From Luteimonas huabeiensis HB2 (lineage in GTDB: Bacteria > Pseudomonadota > Gammaproteobacteria > Xanthomonadales > Xanthomonadaceae), in NCBI RefSeq assembly GCF_000559025.1, contig NZ_JAAN01000014.1, forward strand, positions 310,001 to 374,000: a stretch of 64,000 nucleotides of DNA, read 5' to 3'. The notes beneath the pieces were generated by a model. That model searched no databases. It was not told the origin of the DNA and was given only the letters and a program-made list of their open reading frames with translations. Shown here piece after piece: positions 1-7,594 of this stretch; the stretch's first letter is position 1; every line of letters begins with the position of its first letter. A program made the position numbers and the translations under genes.

Positions 1-1223
1 TCCATCGCCAGCAGCGCGTCGGCGCGCGCGTCCAGCCAGTCGAGGAAGGGCGCGTCCGCGATCGCGCCGTACTTGACCACCTCGGCCAGCCCGGCGCGCA
101 GCTCGCGCGGCGGCAGGCTCTTCAGCGTCGCGGTGTCGGCCAGCACCGCGCGCGGCGGGTGGAAGGCGCCGACCAGGTTCTTGCCCTGCGGCAGGTCGAC
201 CGCGGTCTTGCCGCCCACCGAGGAGTCCACCATCGCCAGCAGCGAGGTCGGCAACTGCACGCAGTCGATGCCGCGCATCCAGCAGGCCGCGGCGAAGCCG
301 GCCAGGTCGCCGACCACGCCGCCGCCCAGCGCGTAGACGCAGGCGTCGCGGCGCGCGCCGAGCGCGGCCAGCGCGTCGATGGCCCGGGCGAAGCCCTCCA
401 GCGTCTTCGACGCCTCGCCGGCGGGCAGCGCGAACGTCGCCACCGCCAGCCCGGGACGCGCCTCGCGCAGGCGCGCGGCGACCTGTCCGGCGTACAGCGG
501 GCCGACGTGGGAATCGGTGACCAGCAGCGCCTGGCGGCCGCGCAGCGGGCCGGCGAGGGCGGCGGGATCGTCCAAGAGGCCGGGGCCGATGGCGATGCGG
601 TAGGGGGTGGCGCCGCCGACGTCGACGGTCTTGCGGGGTGCGGTCATGGGGGGCGAAGGCGTTGCGGATGGGGGAGAAGGGGCGGCCTCGCCGGCGCTGC
701 GCCGCCAGTGGCGGGCGAGCAGGCGGCCCAGGCGCGCGGTGGCCGTGGCGGCGGCGCAGGTCTCGGTGTCGAAGCGCAGGTCGGCGACCTCGGCGTACAG
801 CGGGTCGCGCGCCAGCGCCAGCGCGCGCAGGATCTCGGCGCGATCGCCGCGGGCCAGCAGCGGCCGGCTGCGGTCGCGCGCCAGTCGCGCCAGCTGCTGC
901 TCGACGCCTACGTGCAGGTGCACCACGAAGCCGCGCGCGGCCATCGCGCGGCGGTTGTCCGGGTCGAGCACCGCGCCGCCGCCGCTCGACAGCAGCAGGC
1001 CGTCTTCCAGCAGCAGGTCGTGCAGGACCGCGCGCTCGCGGGCGCGGAAGCCGGCCTCGCCCTCGCAGGCGAAGATCGTCGGGATCGCGGCGCCGGTGCG
1101 CCGCTCGATCTCCTCGTCGAGATCGACGAAGCGCAGCCCGAAGCGGCCGGCCAGGCGGCGGCCGATCGAGGATTTGCCGGCGCCCATCGGGCCGACCAGG
1201 ACGAGATTCGGGGCGGGGTTCAT
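1..1223 (-). CDS. aroKB: Shikimate kinase / 3-dehydroquinate synthase fusion, 3' end outside window
   Basis: One reading frame runs from 1223 to the window edge without a stop. Residues 1 to about 170 are shikimate kinase (phosphorylates shikimate): Walker A GPMGAGKS at 11-18, DLD at 34-36, GFRARE at 58-63. A linker of about 25 residues rich in Ala, Pro and Ser follows. From Met193 (bases 645-647) the frame is 3-dehydroquinate synthase (closes DAHP to the first ring), with [19 protein letters not shown] and EVVKYG motifs; about 215 of roughly 360 synthase residues are visible. In most proteobacteria aroK and aroB are separate adjacent genes; here they are in frame. A TAG at 1236-1238 bounds the frame upstream and supports the ATG at 1223. 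Internal initiation at Met193 could still give free AroB. Confidence 0.9.
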   Translation of the reverse strand, partial: MNPAPNLVLVGPMGAGKSSIGRRLAGRFGLRFVDLDEEIERRTGAAIPTIFACEGEAGFRARERAVLHDLLLEDGLLLSSGGGAVLDPDNRRAMAARGFVVHLHVGVEQQLARLARDRSRPLLARGDRAEILRALALARDPLYAEVADLRFDTETCAAATATARLGRLLARHWRRSAGEAAPSPPSATPSPPMTAPRKTVDVGGATPYRIAIGPGLLDDPAALAGPLRGRQALLVTDSHVGPLYAGQVAARLREARPGLAVATFALPAGEASKTLEGFARAIDALAALGARRDACVYALGGGVVGDLAGFAAACWMRGIDCVQLPTSLLAMVDSSVGGKTAVDLPQGKNLVGAFHPPRAVLADTATLKSLPPRELRAGLAEVVKYGAIADAPFLDWLDARADALLAM

Positions 1224-1235
1224 GCCCGCGCCATG

Positions 1236-2108
1236 CTAGCAGCGCGGCGGCGGCCGCCGGACGCGCGGCGCGTCCGCCGCCGGCACCCGCGCGGCGTCGA
1301 GCGGGGCGACGGCATCGGCCAGCGCCGGCAGCGTGCGCAGCGCCTGCCGGCTGACCCGTTCGTAGTGCTGCACGAAGCGCTCGACCTGCGCGCGGGTCAT
1401 GCCGCGCCGCGCCGGATCGGCGGCCTGTAGCGCGCGCTCCTGCTGCCAGCGCCACGCCGGCACGATGCGGAAGCCCGGCGGCTGCAGGAACAGCAGGCGG
1501 TCCATTCGCGCCCACAGCGCCGGGTAGTCGCGCGCGAGCGCCCGGTTGCACCAGCGCCGCCAGCGGCCGTCGGCGTCCTCGTCGCGCTCGAGCGCGTTGA
1601 GCGGCGCGGCCAGCGCCTCCGGCGCCTGCGCCGGCACGCCCAGGCACCAGCCTTCGAACAGGGCCAGGTCCACCGCCTCCGCGGGCGGCCAGTCGGCCTC
1701 GGGCCGGCGGCGGTCGGCCAGCTTGTCGAAGCGGGGCAGGCGCACCGCGCGCCCGTCGCGCAGGGCGTCGAGGGTGGCCAGCGCCAGCGGCAGGTCGTGG
1801 GTGCCGGGCGGGCCACGCGTCGCCAGCAGCGGGTGGACCTCGCGCGCCAGCGTCTCGCGCTGCGGCCGGTCGAGGTAGACGTCGTCCAGCGACAGGATCG
1901 CCACCCGGCGCCCGCGCGCGCGGGCGGCTTCGGCGAGCTGCGCGGCCAGGGTGGACTTGCCGGTGCCCTGCAGGCCGCTCAGCCCGTACACGCGCACGCC
2001 CTCGCGCAGGGCGTCGTCGAGCACCCGCGCCACGAAGCCGGCGTCGAAGCCGCGCGCCGCCGGGGCGGAGGCGGGCGCGTCGGAGGGCGGGTGCGTCGGC
2101 CGCGGCAT
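1236..2108 (-). CDS. P-loop kinase of the D-glycerate 3-kinase (GLYK/Tda10-like) family
   Basis: Predicted 290-residue cytoplasmic kinase. Walker A is GLQGTGKS at residues 45-52, followed by an SLDDVYL segment like the Walker B/substrate region of plant D-glycerate 3-kinase, then an LFEGWCLG motif and a C-terminal WRWQQE segment, all in the order of that family. It may phosphorylate glycerate or a related small acid; the substrate is not proven by sequence. The ATG at 2108 lies 17 bases from the divergent pdxH start, with a possible -10 hexamer (TATTGT) exactly six bases upstream, suggesting a leaderless transcript. The frame stays open far upstream across pdxH, but that part is antisense to pdxH and is not believed. 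Confidence 0.75.
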   Translation of the reverse strand: MPRPTHPPSDAPASAPAARGFDAGFVARVLDDALREGVRVYGLSGLQGTGKSTLAAQLAEAARARGRRVAILSLDDVYLDRPQRETLAREVHPLLATRGPPGTHDLPLALATLDALRDGRAVRLPRFDKLADRRRPEADWPPAEAVDLALFEGWCLGVPAQAPEALAAPLNALERDEDADGRWRRWCNRALARDYPALWARMDRLLFLQPPGFRIVPAWRWQQERALQAADPARRGMTRAQVERFVQHYERVSRQALRTLPALADAVAPLDAARVPAADAPRVRRPPPRC

Positions 2109-2125
2109 CGGGCCACAATAGCCCA
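2109..2125. promoter_or_regulatory. Divergent overlapping -10 elements of the kinase gene and pdxH
   Basis: The 17-base gap between two divergent ATGs holds CACAAT (2114-2119, plus) and TATTGT (2120-2115, minus), which share five bases. Each hexamer ends exactly six bases before its own start codon, so both transcripts would begin at or next to the ATG. No good -35 match was found. Inferred from sequence only. Confidence 0.4.
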
Positions 2126-2728
2126 ATGGACCAGGACGCTCTGTACGCCGAGGCGCTTTCGACCTTCGGCACCCTGTTCGCCGAGGCCGCGGCCGCCGGC
2201 GAGCCCGATCCCACCGCGATGACGGTGGCCACCGCCGGGCTGGACGCGCGTCCTTCCGCGCGGATGGTGCTGCTGAAGGGCCACGATGCGCGCGGCTTCG
2301 TGTTCTACACCCATCTCGACGGCCGCAAGGGCCGCGAGCTGCAGGAGAACCCGCGCGCGGCGCTGCTGTTCCACTGGCCGCGCGTGCGCGATGGCGTGCA
2401 GGTGCGCATCGAGGGCGCGGTCGCGCTGGTGGACGAGGCCGAGGCCGACGCCTACTTCGCCAGCCGCCCGCGCGGCAGCCAGATCGGCGCCTGGGCCTCG
2501 CGACAATCGGAACCCCTGGCCTCGGTGGAGGAGTTCGAGCGGCGGCTGGCGGACGCGGAGGCCGAGTTCGCCGGCCGCGAGGTGCCGCGCCCGCCGCGCT
2601 GGAGCGGCCTGCGCGTGCGCCCGGAGCGGATCGAGTTCTGGTACGGCGCGCAGTTCCGCCTGCACCAGCGCTGGCTCTACGCCTGCGACGCCGCCGACGC
2701 CTGGACGAAGCGGATGCTGTTTCCTTGA
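2126..2728 (+). CDS. pdxH: Pyridoxamine 5'-phosphate oxidase
   Basis: A 200-residue FMN enzyme that oxidises pyridoxamine or pyridoxine 5'-phosphate to pyridoxal 5'-phosphate. The family pattern is complete: ARMVLLKG near residue 45, a [10 protein letters not shown] segment, [18 protein letters not shown], and the C-terminal block with [10 protein letters not shown] and RLHQRW. Length is normal. There is no Shine-Dalgarno motif; the -10-like CACAAT six bases upstream suggests leaderless expression. Its TGA (2726-2728) overlaps the TTG used by the next frame. PLP supply links it functionally, though not by operon, to the PLP-homeostasis gene at 5523-6239. Confidence 0.95.
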   Translation: MDQDALYAEALSTFGTLFAEAAAAGEPDPTAMTVATAGLDARPSARMVLLKGHDARGFVFYTHLDGRKGRELQENPRAALLFHWPRVRDGVQVRIEGAVALVDEAEADAYFASRPRGSQIGAWASRQSEPLASVEEFERRLADAEAEFAGREVPRPPRWSGLRVRPERIEFWYGAQFRLHQRWLYACDAADAWTKRMLFP

Positions 2729-3621
2729 AGGGCCGGGGTGCGGGGGCGGGGATCGGGGGTTCGCGGCAGCCGGCGATACCGAGCCGCACCGAACCCCCGC
2801 TCCCCGAGCCCCGGTCCCGCCGGCCCGCGGGGCCGACCCGCATCGTCTGCCTGACCGAGGAGCCGACCGAGACGCTCTACGCGCTGGGCGCGCAGGACCG
2901 CATCGTCGGCATCAGCGGGTTCACCGTGCGGCCGCCGCAGGCGCGGCGCGAGAAGCCGAAGGTCAGCGCCTTCACCAGCGCCAGGATCGGCGAGATCCTG
3001 AAGCTGCGGCCGGACTTCGTGGTCGGCTTCTCCGACATCCAGGCCGACATCGCCGCCGAGCTGGTGCGGCGCGGGGTGGAGGTGTGGATCGCCAACCACC
3101 GCAGCGTCGAGGGCATCCTCGGCTACATCGAGCGCCTGGGCGCCCTGGTCGGCCTGGCGGAACGCGCGCGCGCCTACGCCGACACCTTGCGCGAGGGCCT
3201 CGCCGAGGTCGCGCGCGAGGCCGAGGCGCTGCCGCGGCGGCCGAAGGTGTACTTCGAGGAGTGGGACGAGCCGATCATCACCGGCATCGGCTGGGTGTCC
3301 GAGCTGATCCGCATCGCCGGCGGCGACGACGCGTTCCCCGAGCTGGCGGCCGAGCCGCTGGCGAAGGCGCGGATCCTGCCCAGCGGCGATCCGGTCGTCG
3401 CGCGCGCGCCCGACATCGTGCTCGGTTCCTGGTGCGGCAAGAAGTTCCGGCCCGAGCGCGTGGCCGCGCGACCGGGCTGGCAGGCGATCCCCGCCGTGCG
3501 CGACGGCGAGCTGCACGAGATCAAGTCGCCGCTGATCCTGCAGCCGGGCCCGGCCGCGTTGACCGACGGCGTGCGCGCGATCGCCGCCATCGTGCGCGAC
3601 TGGGCGCACCGCCACGGCTGA
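2725..3621 (+). CDS. BtuF-like cobalamin-type substrate-binding protein
   Basis: The conserved part (from [17 protein letters not shown] at about residue 39 to the end) is a class III helical-backbone binding protein as in BtuF/FhuD-type and cobalamin-binding proteins. It has the paired lobes, an FVVGFSDIQ segment and a [15 protein letters not shown] hinge-lobe motif. No signal peptide or lipobox is visible, which is odd for a periplasmic receptor, and no permease or ATPase is adjacent. The frame opens with TTG at 2725 overlapping the pdxH stop. Its first 38 residues are encoded by a G-rich inverted repeat and look non-native. No ATG, GTG or TTG lies between the repeat and the domain, so the start is uncertain. 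Confidence 0.65.
   Translation: MKGRGAGAGIGGSRQPAIPSRTEPPLPEPRSRRPAGPTRIVCLTEEPTETLYALGAQDRIVGISGFTVRPPQARREKPKVSAFTSARIGEILKLRPDFVVGFSDIQADIAAELVRRGVEVWIANHRSVEGILGYIERLGALVGLAERARAYADTLREGLAEVAREAEALPRRPKVYFEEWDEPIITGIGWVSELIRIAGGDDAFPELAAEPLAKARILPSGDPVVARAPDIVLGSWCGKKFRPERVAARPGWQAIPAVRDGELHEIKSPLILQPGPAALTDGVRAIAAIVRDWAHRHG
2729..2818. repeat. G-rich imperfect inverted repeat
   Basis: Left arm 2729-2767 is a run of GGGG blocks ending GGGGGTTCGCGGC. Right arm 2782-2818 begins GCCGCACCGAACCCCC and carries matching CCCC blocks. Arms of about 37 bases enclose a short loop. The GGGGATCGGGG wording recurs in the repeat at 34735-34783, so it probably belongs to the same family as the heptamer arrays. 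It lies in the first 38 codons of the next gene. Confidence 0.6.
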
Positions 3622-3699
3622 TCGCGTCGCGCGGGCTTCCCCGCGCCGGGGCCGCCTGCGATCATGGCGGGCCTCTTTCCCCGTTTCCCGGAGCGCGCG

Positions 3700-4095
3700 A
3701 TGAACCAGGCGGCCATGCAGGATCTCGGGCGGCTGCTGCTGCGGCTGGCCGTCGGCGTGCTGGTGCTGCTGCACGGCCTGGCCAAGCTGCGCCACGGCGT
3801 GGACGGGATCGAGGGCATGCTCGAGGCGCGCGGCCTGCCCGGCGCGCTGGCCTACCTGTCGCTGGTCGGCGAGGTGGTCGCGCCGCTGATGCTGATCATC
3901 GGCCTGCACGCGCGCATCGGCGGGGCGATCGTCGCGATCAACATGCTGGTCGCCATCGCCCTGGTGCACATGCGCGAGCTGGGCCGGTTGAACGACAGCG
4001 GCGGCTGGGCGCTCGAGCTGCAGGCGATGTTCCTGGTCGGCGCGATCGTGGTCGCGCTGATCGGCCCGGGGCGCTACTCCGCCAACCAGCGCTGA
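3700..4095 (+). CDS. DoxX family membrane protein
   Basis: 131 residues with four predicted membrane helices and the DoxX pattern (LLLRLAVGVLVLLHGLAKL near the N-terminus, LVGEVVAPLMLIIGL in the middle). The ATG at 3700 is preferred over one at 3664 because GGAG lies at 3690-3693 with good spacing and the protein then starts like its family. DoxX proteins are inner-membrane components often tied to redox or thiol stress; the precise role here is unknown. It stands alone between the BtuF-like gene and the convergent DUF4426 gene. Confidence 0.8.
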   Translation: MNQAAMQDLGRLLLRLAVGVLVLLHGLAKLRHGVDGIEGMLEARGLPGALAYLSLVGEVVAPLMLIIGLHARIGGAIVAINMLVAIALVHMRELGRLNDSGGWALELQAMFLVGAIVVALIGPGRYSANQR

Positions 4096-4135
4096 TCCGT
4101 GGGCGCGGCCGGCATCGCGGGCGTCCCGCGCGCGG

Positions 4136-4609
4136 CTACGGGTAGAAGTCGCGGCTGAACTGCAGCGCCAGCGGCCGGCCGCTGGCGGCCTGCACCTCGA
4201 TGTGGAAGCGCAGCGTCTCCGGCGGCACGATGCGCACGACGCCGATGTGGTCGGTCAGCGCGCCCGAGGCCACCTCGCGCAGCGCGATCGCGGTGCGCAC
4301 GCCGCGCAGGTCGATGGCGTTGGCGCTCACCCGCGCCGGCACCGCGGTTTCGGCGGCGCCTTCGCCGCGGCGCACGCCGACCATCAGCAGCAGCGCGCGC
4401 GGGTGGCGTTCCACGCCGTACTCGCGCGCCACCGCTTCGCCGATCGCCATCGTCGGCACCACGCTGGCGCGTACGGTGAGGTCGTCGCTGCGGGTCACCG
4501 CTTCCTCGCGGGCGCGCGCGGCGTGCCCCTCCGGCGGCGTCGGGGCGATGCCGCAGGCGCCCAGCGCGAGCGCCAGCAGGCCGGTCGCGGCGGCGCGGCG
4601 GTCAGTCAT
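4136..4609 (-). CDS. DUF4426 lipoprotein
   Basis: 157 residues beginning with a short signal and lipobox (L16-G17-A18-Cys19), so the mature protein is probably lipid-anchored to the outer membrane. The rest matches the DUF4426 pattern: an early TVRASVVPTMAIGEAVAREYG segment and the C-terminal LALQFSRDFYP ending. Function is unknown. The start codon overlaps the proC stop by eight bases, so the two are translationally coupled. In Pseudomonas, DUF4426 genes also lie near proC-yggS-pilT. Confidence 0.8.
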   Translation of the reverse strand: MTDRRAAATGLLALALGACGIAPTPPEGHAARAREEAVTRSDDLTVRASVVPTMAIGEAVAREYGVERHPRALLLMVGVRRGEGAAETAVPARVSANAIDLRGVRTAIALREVASGALTDHIGVVRIVPPETLRFHIEVQAASGRPLALQFSRDFYP

Positions 4610-5453
4610 GCAGCGCCGAGAGTTCGCCGCCGCGGCGCTGCGCGGCCGCCACCGCGGCGGCGACCAGCCGGCGCAGGCCGCCGGCCTCGAACGTCTCCAG
4701 CGCGGCCTGGGTGGTGCCGCCGGGCGAGGTGACCTGCTGCCGCAGGGTCGCCGGCGATTCCCCGGATTCGGCCAGCATGCGCGCCGCGCCCAGCAGGGTC
4801 TGCTGCACCAGCAGCCGGGCGGTCTCCGCCGGCAATCCCTGCGCGCGGGCCGCGTCCTCCAGCGCCTCGGCCAGCAGGAACGCATAGGCCGGTCCGCTGC
4901 CGGAGACCGCGGTGACCGCGTCCATCAGCGCCTCGTCCTCGATCCAGGCGGTGCGGCCGGCCGCCGCCAGGATCGCTTCGGCGCGCGCGCGGCCTTCCGC
5001 ATCGACCTGCGCATTGGCGCACAGGCCGGTCATGCCGGCGCCCAGCAGCGCGGGCGTGTTCGGCATCGCCCGCACCGTGGCGGTGCCGTCGCCCAGCCAG
5101 CGCGCCAGCTGCGCCAGGGTGATGCCCGCCGCGATCGAGACCGCCAGCGGCCGCTGCGCGCGCGCCAGCGCCGCCAGCCCGCTGCAGACCTCGCGCATCG
5201 CCTGCGGCTTCACCGCCAGCACCCACACCGGCGCGCCGTCGGCGGCCGCCGCGGCATCGGCGAAGACCTGCACCCCGAAGTCCGCCGCCAGCGCCCGGCG
5301 CTTGCCCTCGTCCGGCTCGGCGACGCGGATCGCCGCCGCCGGCAGGCCGCCGCCGACCAGGCCGCCGATCAGGCTGCGCGCCATGTTGCCGCCGCCGACG
5401 AAGGCGACGTGGTCGGGATTCGGGCGTCGGGCGTCGGGCGTCGGCACGGACAT
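4602..5453 (-). CDS. proC: Pyrroline-5-carboxylate reductase
   Basis: 283 residues; reduces pyrroline-5-carboxylate to proline with NAD(P)H. The Rossmann motif is VGGGNM at 19-24. The VRAMPNTPALLGAGMTGL block, the SGSGPAYAFLLAEAL dimerisation/active-site segment and the TSPGGTTQAAL block near the C-terminus are all present. The chosen ATG (5453) gives a 14-residue N-terminal extension encoded largely by a 7-bp repeat array (5414-5444). An upstream GTG-type start near 5489 is possible but only adds Pro/His-rich residues. It follows yggS and overlaps the DUF4426 gene, a conserved neighbourhood. Confidence 0.92.
   Translation of the reverse strand: MSVPTPDARRPNPDHVAFVGGGNMARSLIGGLVGGGLPAAAIRVAEPDEGKRRALAADFGVQVFADAAAAADGAPVWVLAVKPQAMREVCSGLAALARAQRPLAVSIAAGITLAQLARWLGDGTATVRAMPNTPALLGAGMTGLCANAQVDAEGRARAEAILAAAGRTAWIEDEALMDAVTAVSGSGPAYAFLLAEALEDAARAQGLPAETARLLVQQTLLGAARMLAESGESPATLRQQVTSPGGTTQAALETFEAGGLRRLVAAAVAAAQRRGGELSALHD
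5414..5444. repeat. Heptamer tandem array in the proC N-terminal codons
   Basis: Read on the plus strand: one CGGGATT unit, then three perfect CGGGCGT units and a partial one. It encodes the Thr-Pro-Asp-Ala-Arg-Arg-Pro-Asn-Pro-Asp stretch just before the conserved ProC Rossmann fold. Because the unit is 7 bp, gain or loss of one copy would shift the frame relative to the ATG at 5453. Confidence 0.75.
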
Positions 5454-5522
5454 GAGCGGATGCGGGGGCGGCGGGTGGGCGGGCACCATAACAAAGAGGC
5501 CCGCCGGGGCGCCCGCCGGGGG

Positions 5523-6239
5523 TCAGCCGGGCGCCGGGCGCGGGGGCCGAGCGCCGAACAGCGCGGTGCCCACGCGCACCAGGGTCGCACCCTCGGCGAT
5601 GGCCTGCTCCAGATCGTCGCTCATGCCCATCGACAGCGTGTCGATGCCCGGCGCCTGCGCGGCGAGCGCGTCGAACAGCGCCTTCATCCGCGCGAACGCC
5701 GGGCGCCGCCGCTCCGGGTCCGGGTGCGGCGCCGGGATCGCCATCAGCCCGCGCAGGCGCAGCGCCGGCTGCGCGGCGATGGCCTCGGCCAGGGCGGGCA
5801 CGTCGCCCGGGCGGCAGCCGTGCTTGCTCGCCTCGTCGTCCACGTTGACCTGGATCAGCACCTCCAGCGGCCGCGCCCGGTCGCGGTGGCGGGCCAGCGC
5901 GGCGACCAGCGAGGGCCGGTCCACGGTCTGCACCCAGTCGAACAGCCCGGCCGCCTGGCGCGCCTTGTTCGACTGCAGGTGGCCGATCAGATGCCATTCG
6001 ATGCCGGGCCCGGCGCCCGGGATCTTGCGCGCGGCCTCCTGCACGTAGTTCTCGCCGCAGGCGGGGCGGTCCTCGCCGGCGGCGCGGCGCAGCGCGCACA
6101 GCGCGCGCAGTTCCTCGGCATCGCGGGTCTTGCCGACCGCCAGCAGCCGCGGCGGCGGCCGGCCGGCGGCGAGGGCGGCGCGTTGGATCCTGTCTGCGAC
6201 GGCCTGCAGACGTTCGGCGAGCGGGCCGGTTTGGTTCAT
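5523..6239 (-). CDS. yggS: PLP homeostasis protein (YggS/PLPBP family)
   Basis: 238 residues with the alanine-racemase-like TIM-barrel fold. The PLP lysine lies in LLAVGKTR (Lys37), followed by GENYVQEA, EWHLIGHLQSNKA and the C-terminal SMGMSDDLEQAIAEGATLVRVGTALFG phosphate-binding block. The protein binds and buffers pyridoxal 5'-phosphate and affects amino-acid metabolism; no enzymatic activity is established for the family. It is the first gene of the minus-strand yggS-proC-DUF4426 unit, divergent from pilT, the usual arrangement in gammaproteobacteria. Confidence 0.93.
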   Translation of the reverse strand: MNQTGPLAERLQAVADRIQRAALAAGRPPPRLLAVGKTRDAEELRALCALRRAAGEDRPACGENYVQEAARKIPGAGPGIEWHLIGHLQSNKARQAAGLFDWVQTVDRPSLVAALARHRDRARPLEVLIQVNVDDEASKHGCRPGDVPALAEAIAAQPALRLRGLMAIPAPHPDPERRRPAFARMKALFDALAAQAPGIDTLSMGMSDDLEQAIAEGATLVRVGTALFGARPPRPAPG

Positions 6240-6284
6240 GTCGGCGATGCGGCGGCGCGGGCGAAGACCGCGGACGCCGGCGGG

Positions 6285-6312
6285 TTCCGGTGTGCGGGGA
6301 GGCGGCTATACT
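6285..6312 (+). promoter_or_regulatory. Possible sigma-70 promoter of pilT
   Basis: TATACT at 6307-6312 is a five-of-six match to the -10 consensus. The -35 region (TTCCGG, 6285-6290, 16-base spacer) is poor. It would give a leader of about 95 bases before the pilT ATG at 6416. Confidence 0.35.
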
Positions 6313-6415
6313 GCTTCACGGGGTGGGGCGGGCGCCAGGCGAACGGCGCACCGGCCCGGATCGCGCGGCCGCCTGCGGCGGCTCGGACAGGCATCAGGGC
6401 ACCAGGGGACATTCG

Positions 6416-7453
6416 ATGGACATCGCCGAGCTGCTGGCGTTCTCGGTCAAGAACAAGGCGTCGGACCTGCATCTTTCCGCGGGCCTGCCGCCGATGATCC
6501 GCGTCGACGGCGACGTGCGCCGCATCAACATCCCGGCGCTGGACCACAAGCAGGTGCACGCGCTGGTCTACGACATCATGTCGGACAAGCAGCGGCGCGA
6601 CTACGAGGAGTTCCTCGAGGTCGACTTCTCGTTCGAGATCCCGGGCCTGGCGCGCTTCCGCGTCAATGCCTTCAACCAGAACCGCGGCGCCGGCGCGGTG
6701 TTCCGCACCGTGCCCTCGGAGGTGCTGACGCTGGAGGACCTGGGCTGCCCGCCGATCTTCCGCCAGCTCATCGACCAGCCGCAGGGGCTGATCCTGGTCA
6801 CCGGCCCGACCGGCTCCGGCAAGTCGACCACGCTGGCGGCGATGGTCGACCACATCAACAAGCACGAGTACGGGCACATCCTCACCATCGAGGACCCGAT
6901 CGAGTTCGTGCACACCGCGCAGAAGTGCCTGATCAACCAGCGCGAGGTGCACCGCGACACCCACGGCTTCAACGAGGCGCTGCGCTCGGCGCTGCGCGAG
7001 GACCCGGACTACATCCTGGTCGGCGAGATGCGCGACATCGAGACCATCCGCCTGGCGCTGACCGCCGCCGAGACCGGCCACCTCGTGTTCGCCACCCTGC
7101 ACACCTCCAGTGCGGCCAAGACCATCGACCGCATCATCGACGTGTTCCCCGCCGGCGAGAAGCCGATGGTGCGCTCGATGCTGTCGGAATCGCTGCGCGC
7201 GGTGATCTCGCAGGCGCTGCTGAAGAAGGTCGGCGGCGGCCGCACCGCGGCCTGGGAGATCATGGTCGGCATCCCCGCCATCCGCAACCTGATCCGCGAA
7301 GACAAGGTCGCGCAGATGTACTCCGCGATCCAGACCGGCCAGCAGCACGGCATGATGACGCTCGACCAGCACCTCCAGGACCTCGTCAAGCGCGGCCTCG
7401 TCACCCGCGCCCAGGCGAAGGACTACGCGAAGGACAAGCGCATCTTCGAGTGA
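6416..7453 (+). CDS. pilT: Type IV pilus retraction ATPase PilT
   Basis: 345 residues, normal for PilT, the hexameric cytoplasmic ATPase that depolymerises the pilus for twitching motility. Walker A is GPTGSGKSTT at 130-139; the Asp-box/Walker B region ([23 protein letters not shown]), the His box (TGHLVFATLHT) and the AIRNLIRE motif required for retraction are present. The ATG at 6416 (MDIAELL, preceded by CAGGGGAC) is chosen because it matches the family start; upstream in-frame codons are low-complexity. It is followed by pilU after a repeat-filled gap. Confidence 0.97.
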   Translation: MDIAELLAFSVKNKASDLHLSAGLPPMIRVDGDVRRINIPALDHKQVHALVYDIMSDKQRRDYEEFLEVDFSFEIPGLARFRVNAFNQNRGAGAVFRTVPSEVLTLEDLGCPPIFRQLIDQPQGLILVTGPTGSGKSTTLAAMVDHINKHEYGHILTIEDPIEFVHTAQKCLINQREVHRDTHGFNEALRSALREDPDYILVGEMRDIETIRLALTAAETGHLVFATLHTSSAAKTIDRIIDVFPAGEKPMVRSMLSESLRAVISQALLKKVGGGRTAAWEIMVGIPAIRNLIREDKVAQMYSAIQTGQQHGMMTLDQHLQDLVKRGLVTRAQAKDYAKDKRIFE

Positions 7454-7462
7454 GGGGCTGGG

Positions 7463-7583
7463 GGGGGCAGGGGCCGGAGGCCAGGGGCCAGGGGCCAGGG
7501 GCCAGGGAAAAGCGGAAGCCGCTCCCGATCCTGCGTGTGCTTTTCTCTGACCCCTGACCCCTGACCCCTGACCCCTGACCCCC
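7463..7583. repeat. Inverted heptamer arrays between pilT and pilU
   Basis: Left arm (about 7468-7512) is built from CCAGGGG units and ends GGGAAAAG. Right arm (about 7539-7583) starts CTTTTCTCTGACC and continues as CTGACCC units. The arms are near-complementary over about 40 bases with G:T and C:A interruptions, so the pilT-pilU intergenic RNA could fold into a long hairpin around a 26-base loop. The GGAG of pilU (7584-7587) directly follows the right arm. Confidence 0.8.
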
Positions 7584-7594
7584 GGAGTTCCGTC

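Noticed and set aside
159-1430. Long plus-strand open frame over aroKB
   Set aside because: Arg/Ala/Gly-rich product with no family resemblance, antisense to clear enzymes; such shadows are expected at this GC content.
2629-2840. Cobalamin riboswitch before the BtuF-like gene
   Set aside because: No B12-box sequence or riboswitch layout; the gap is a simple inverted repeat overlapping pdxH's end.
5453-5489. Upstream proC start at 5489
   Set aside because: Adds a Pro/His-rich stretch with no homology; the ATG at 5453 is closer to the fold, though both precede the heptamer array.
7463-7583. CRISPR array
   Set aside because: Units are 7 bp without spacers, arranged as inverted arrays; no cas genes in the window.
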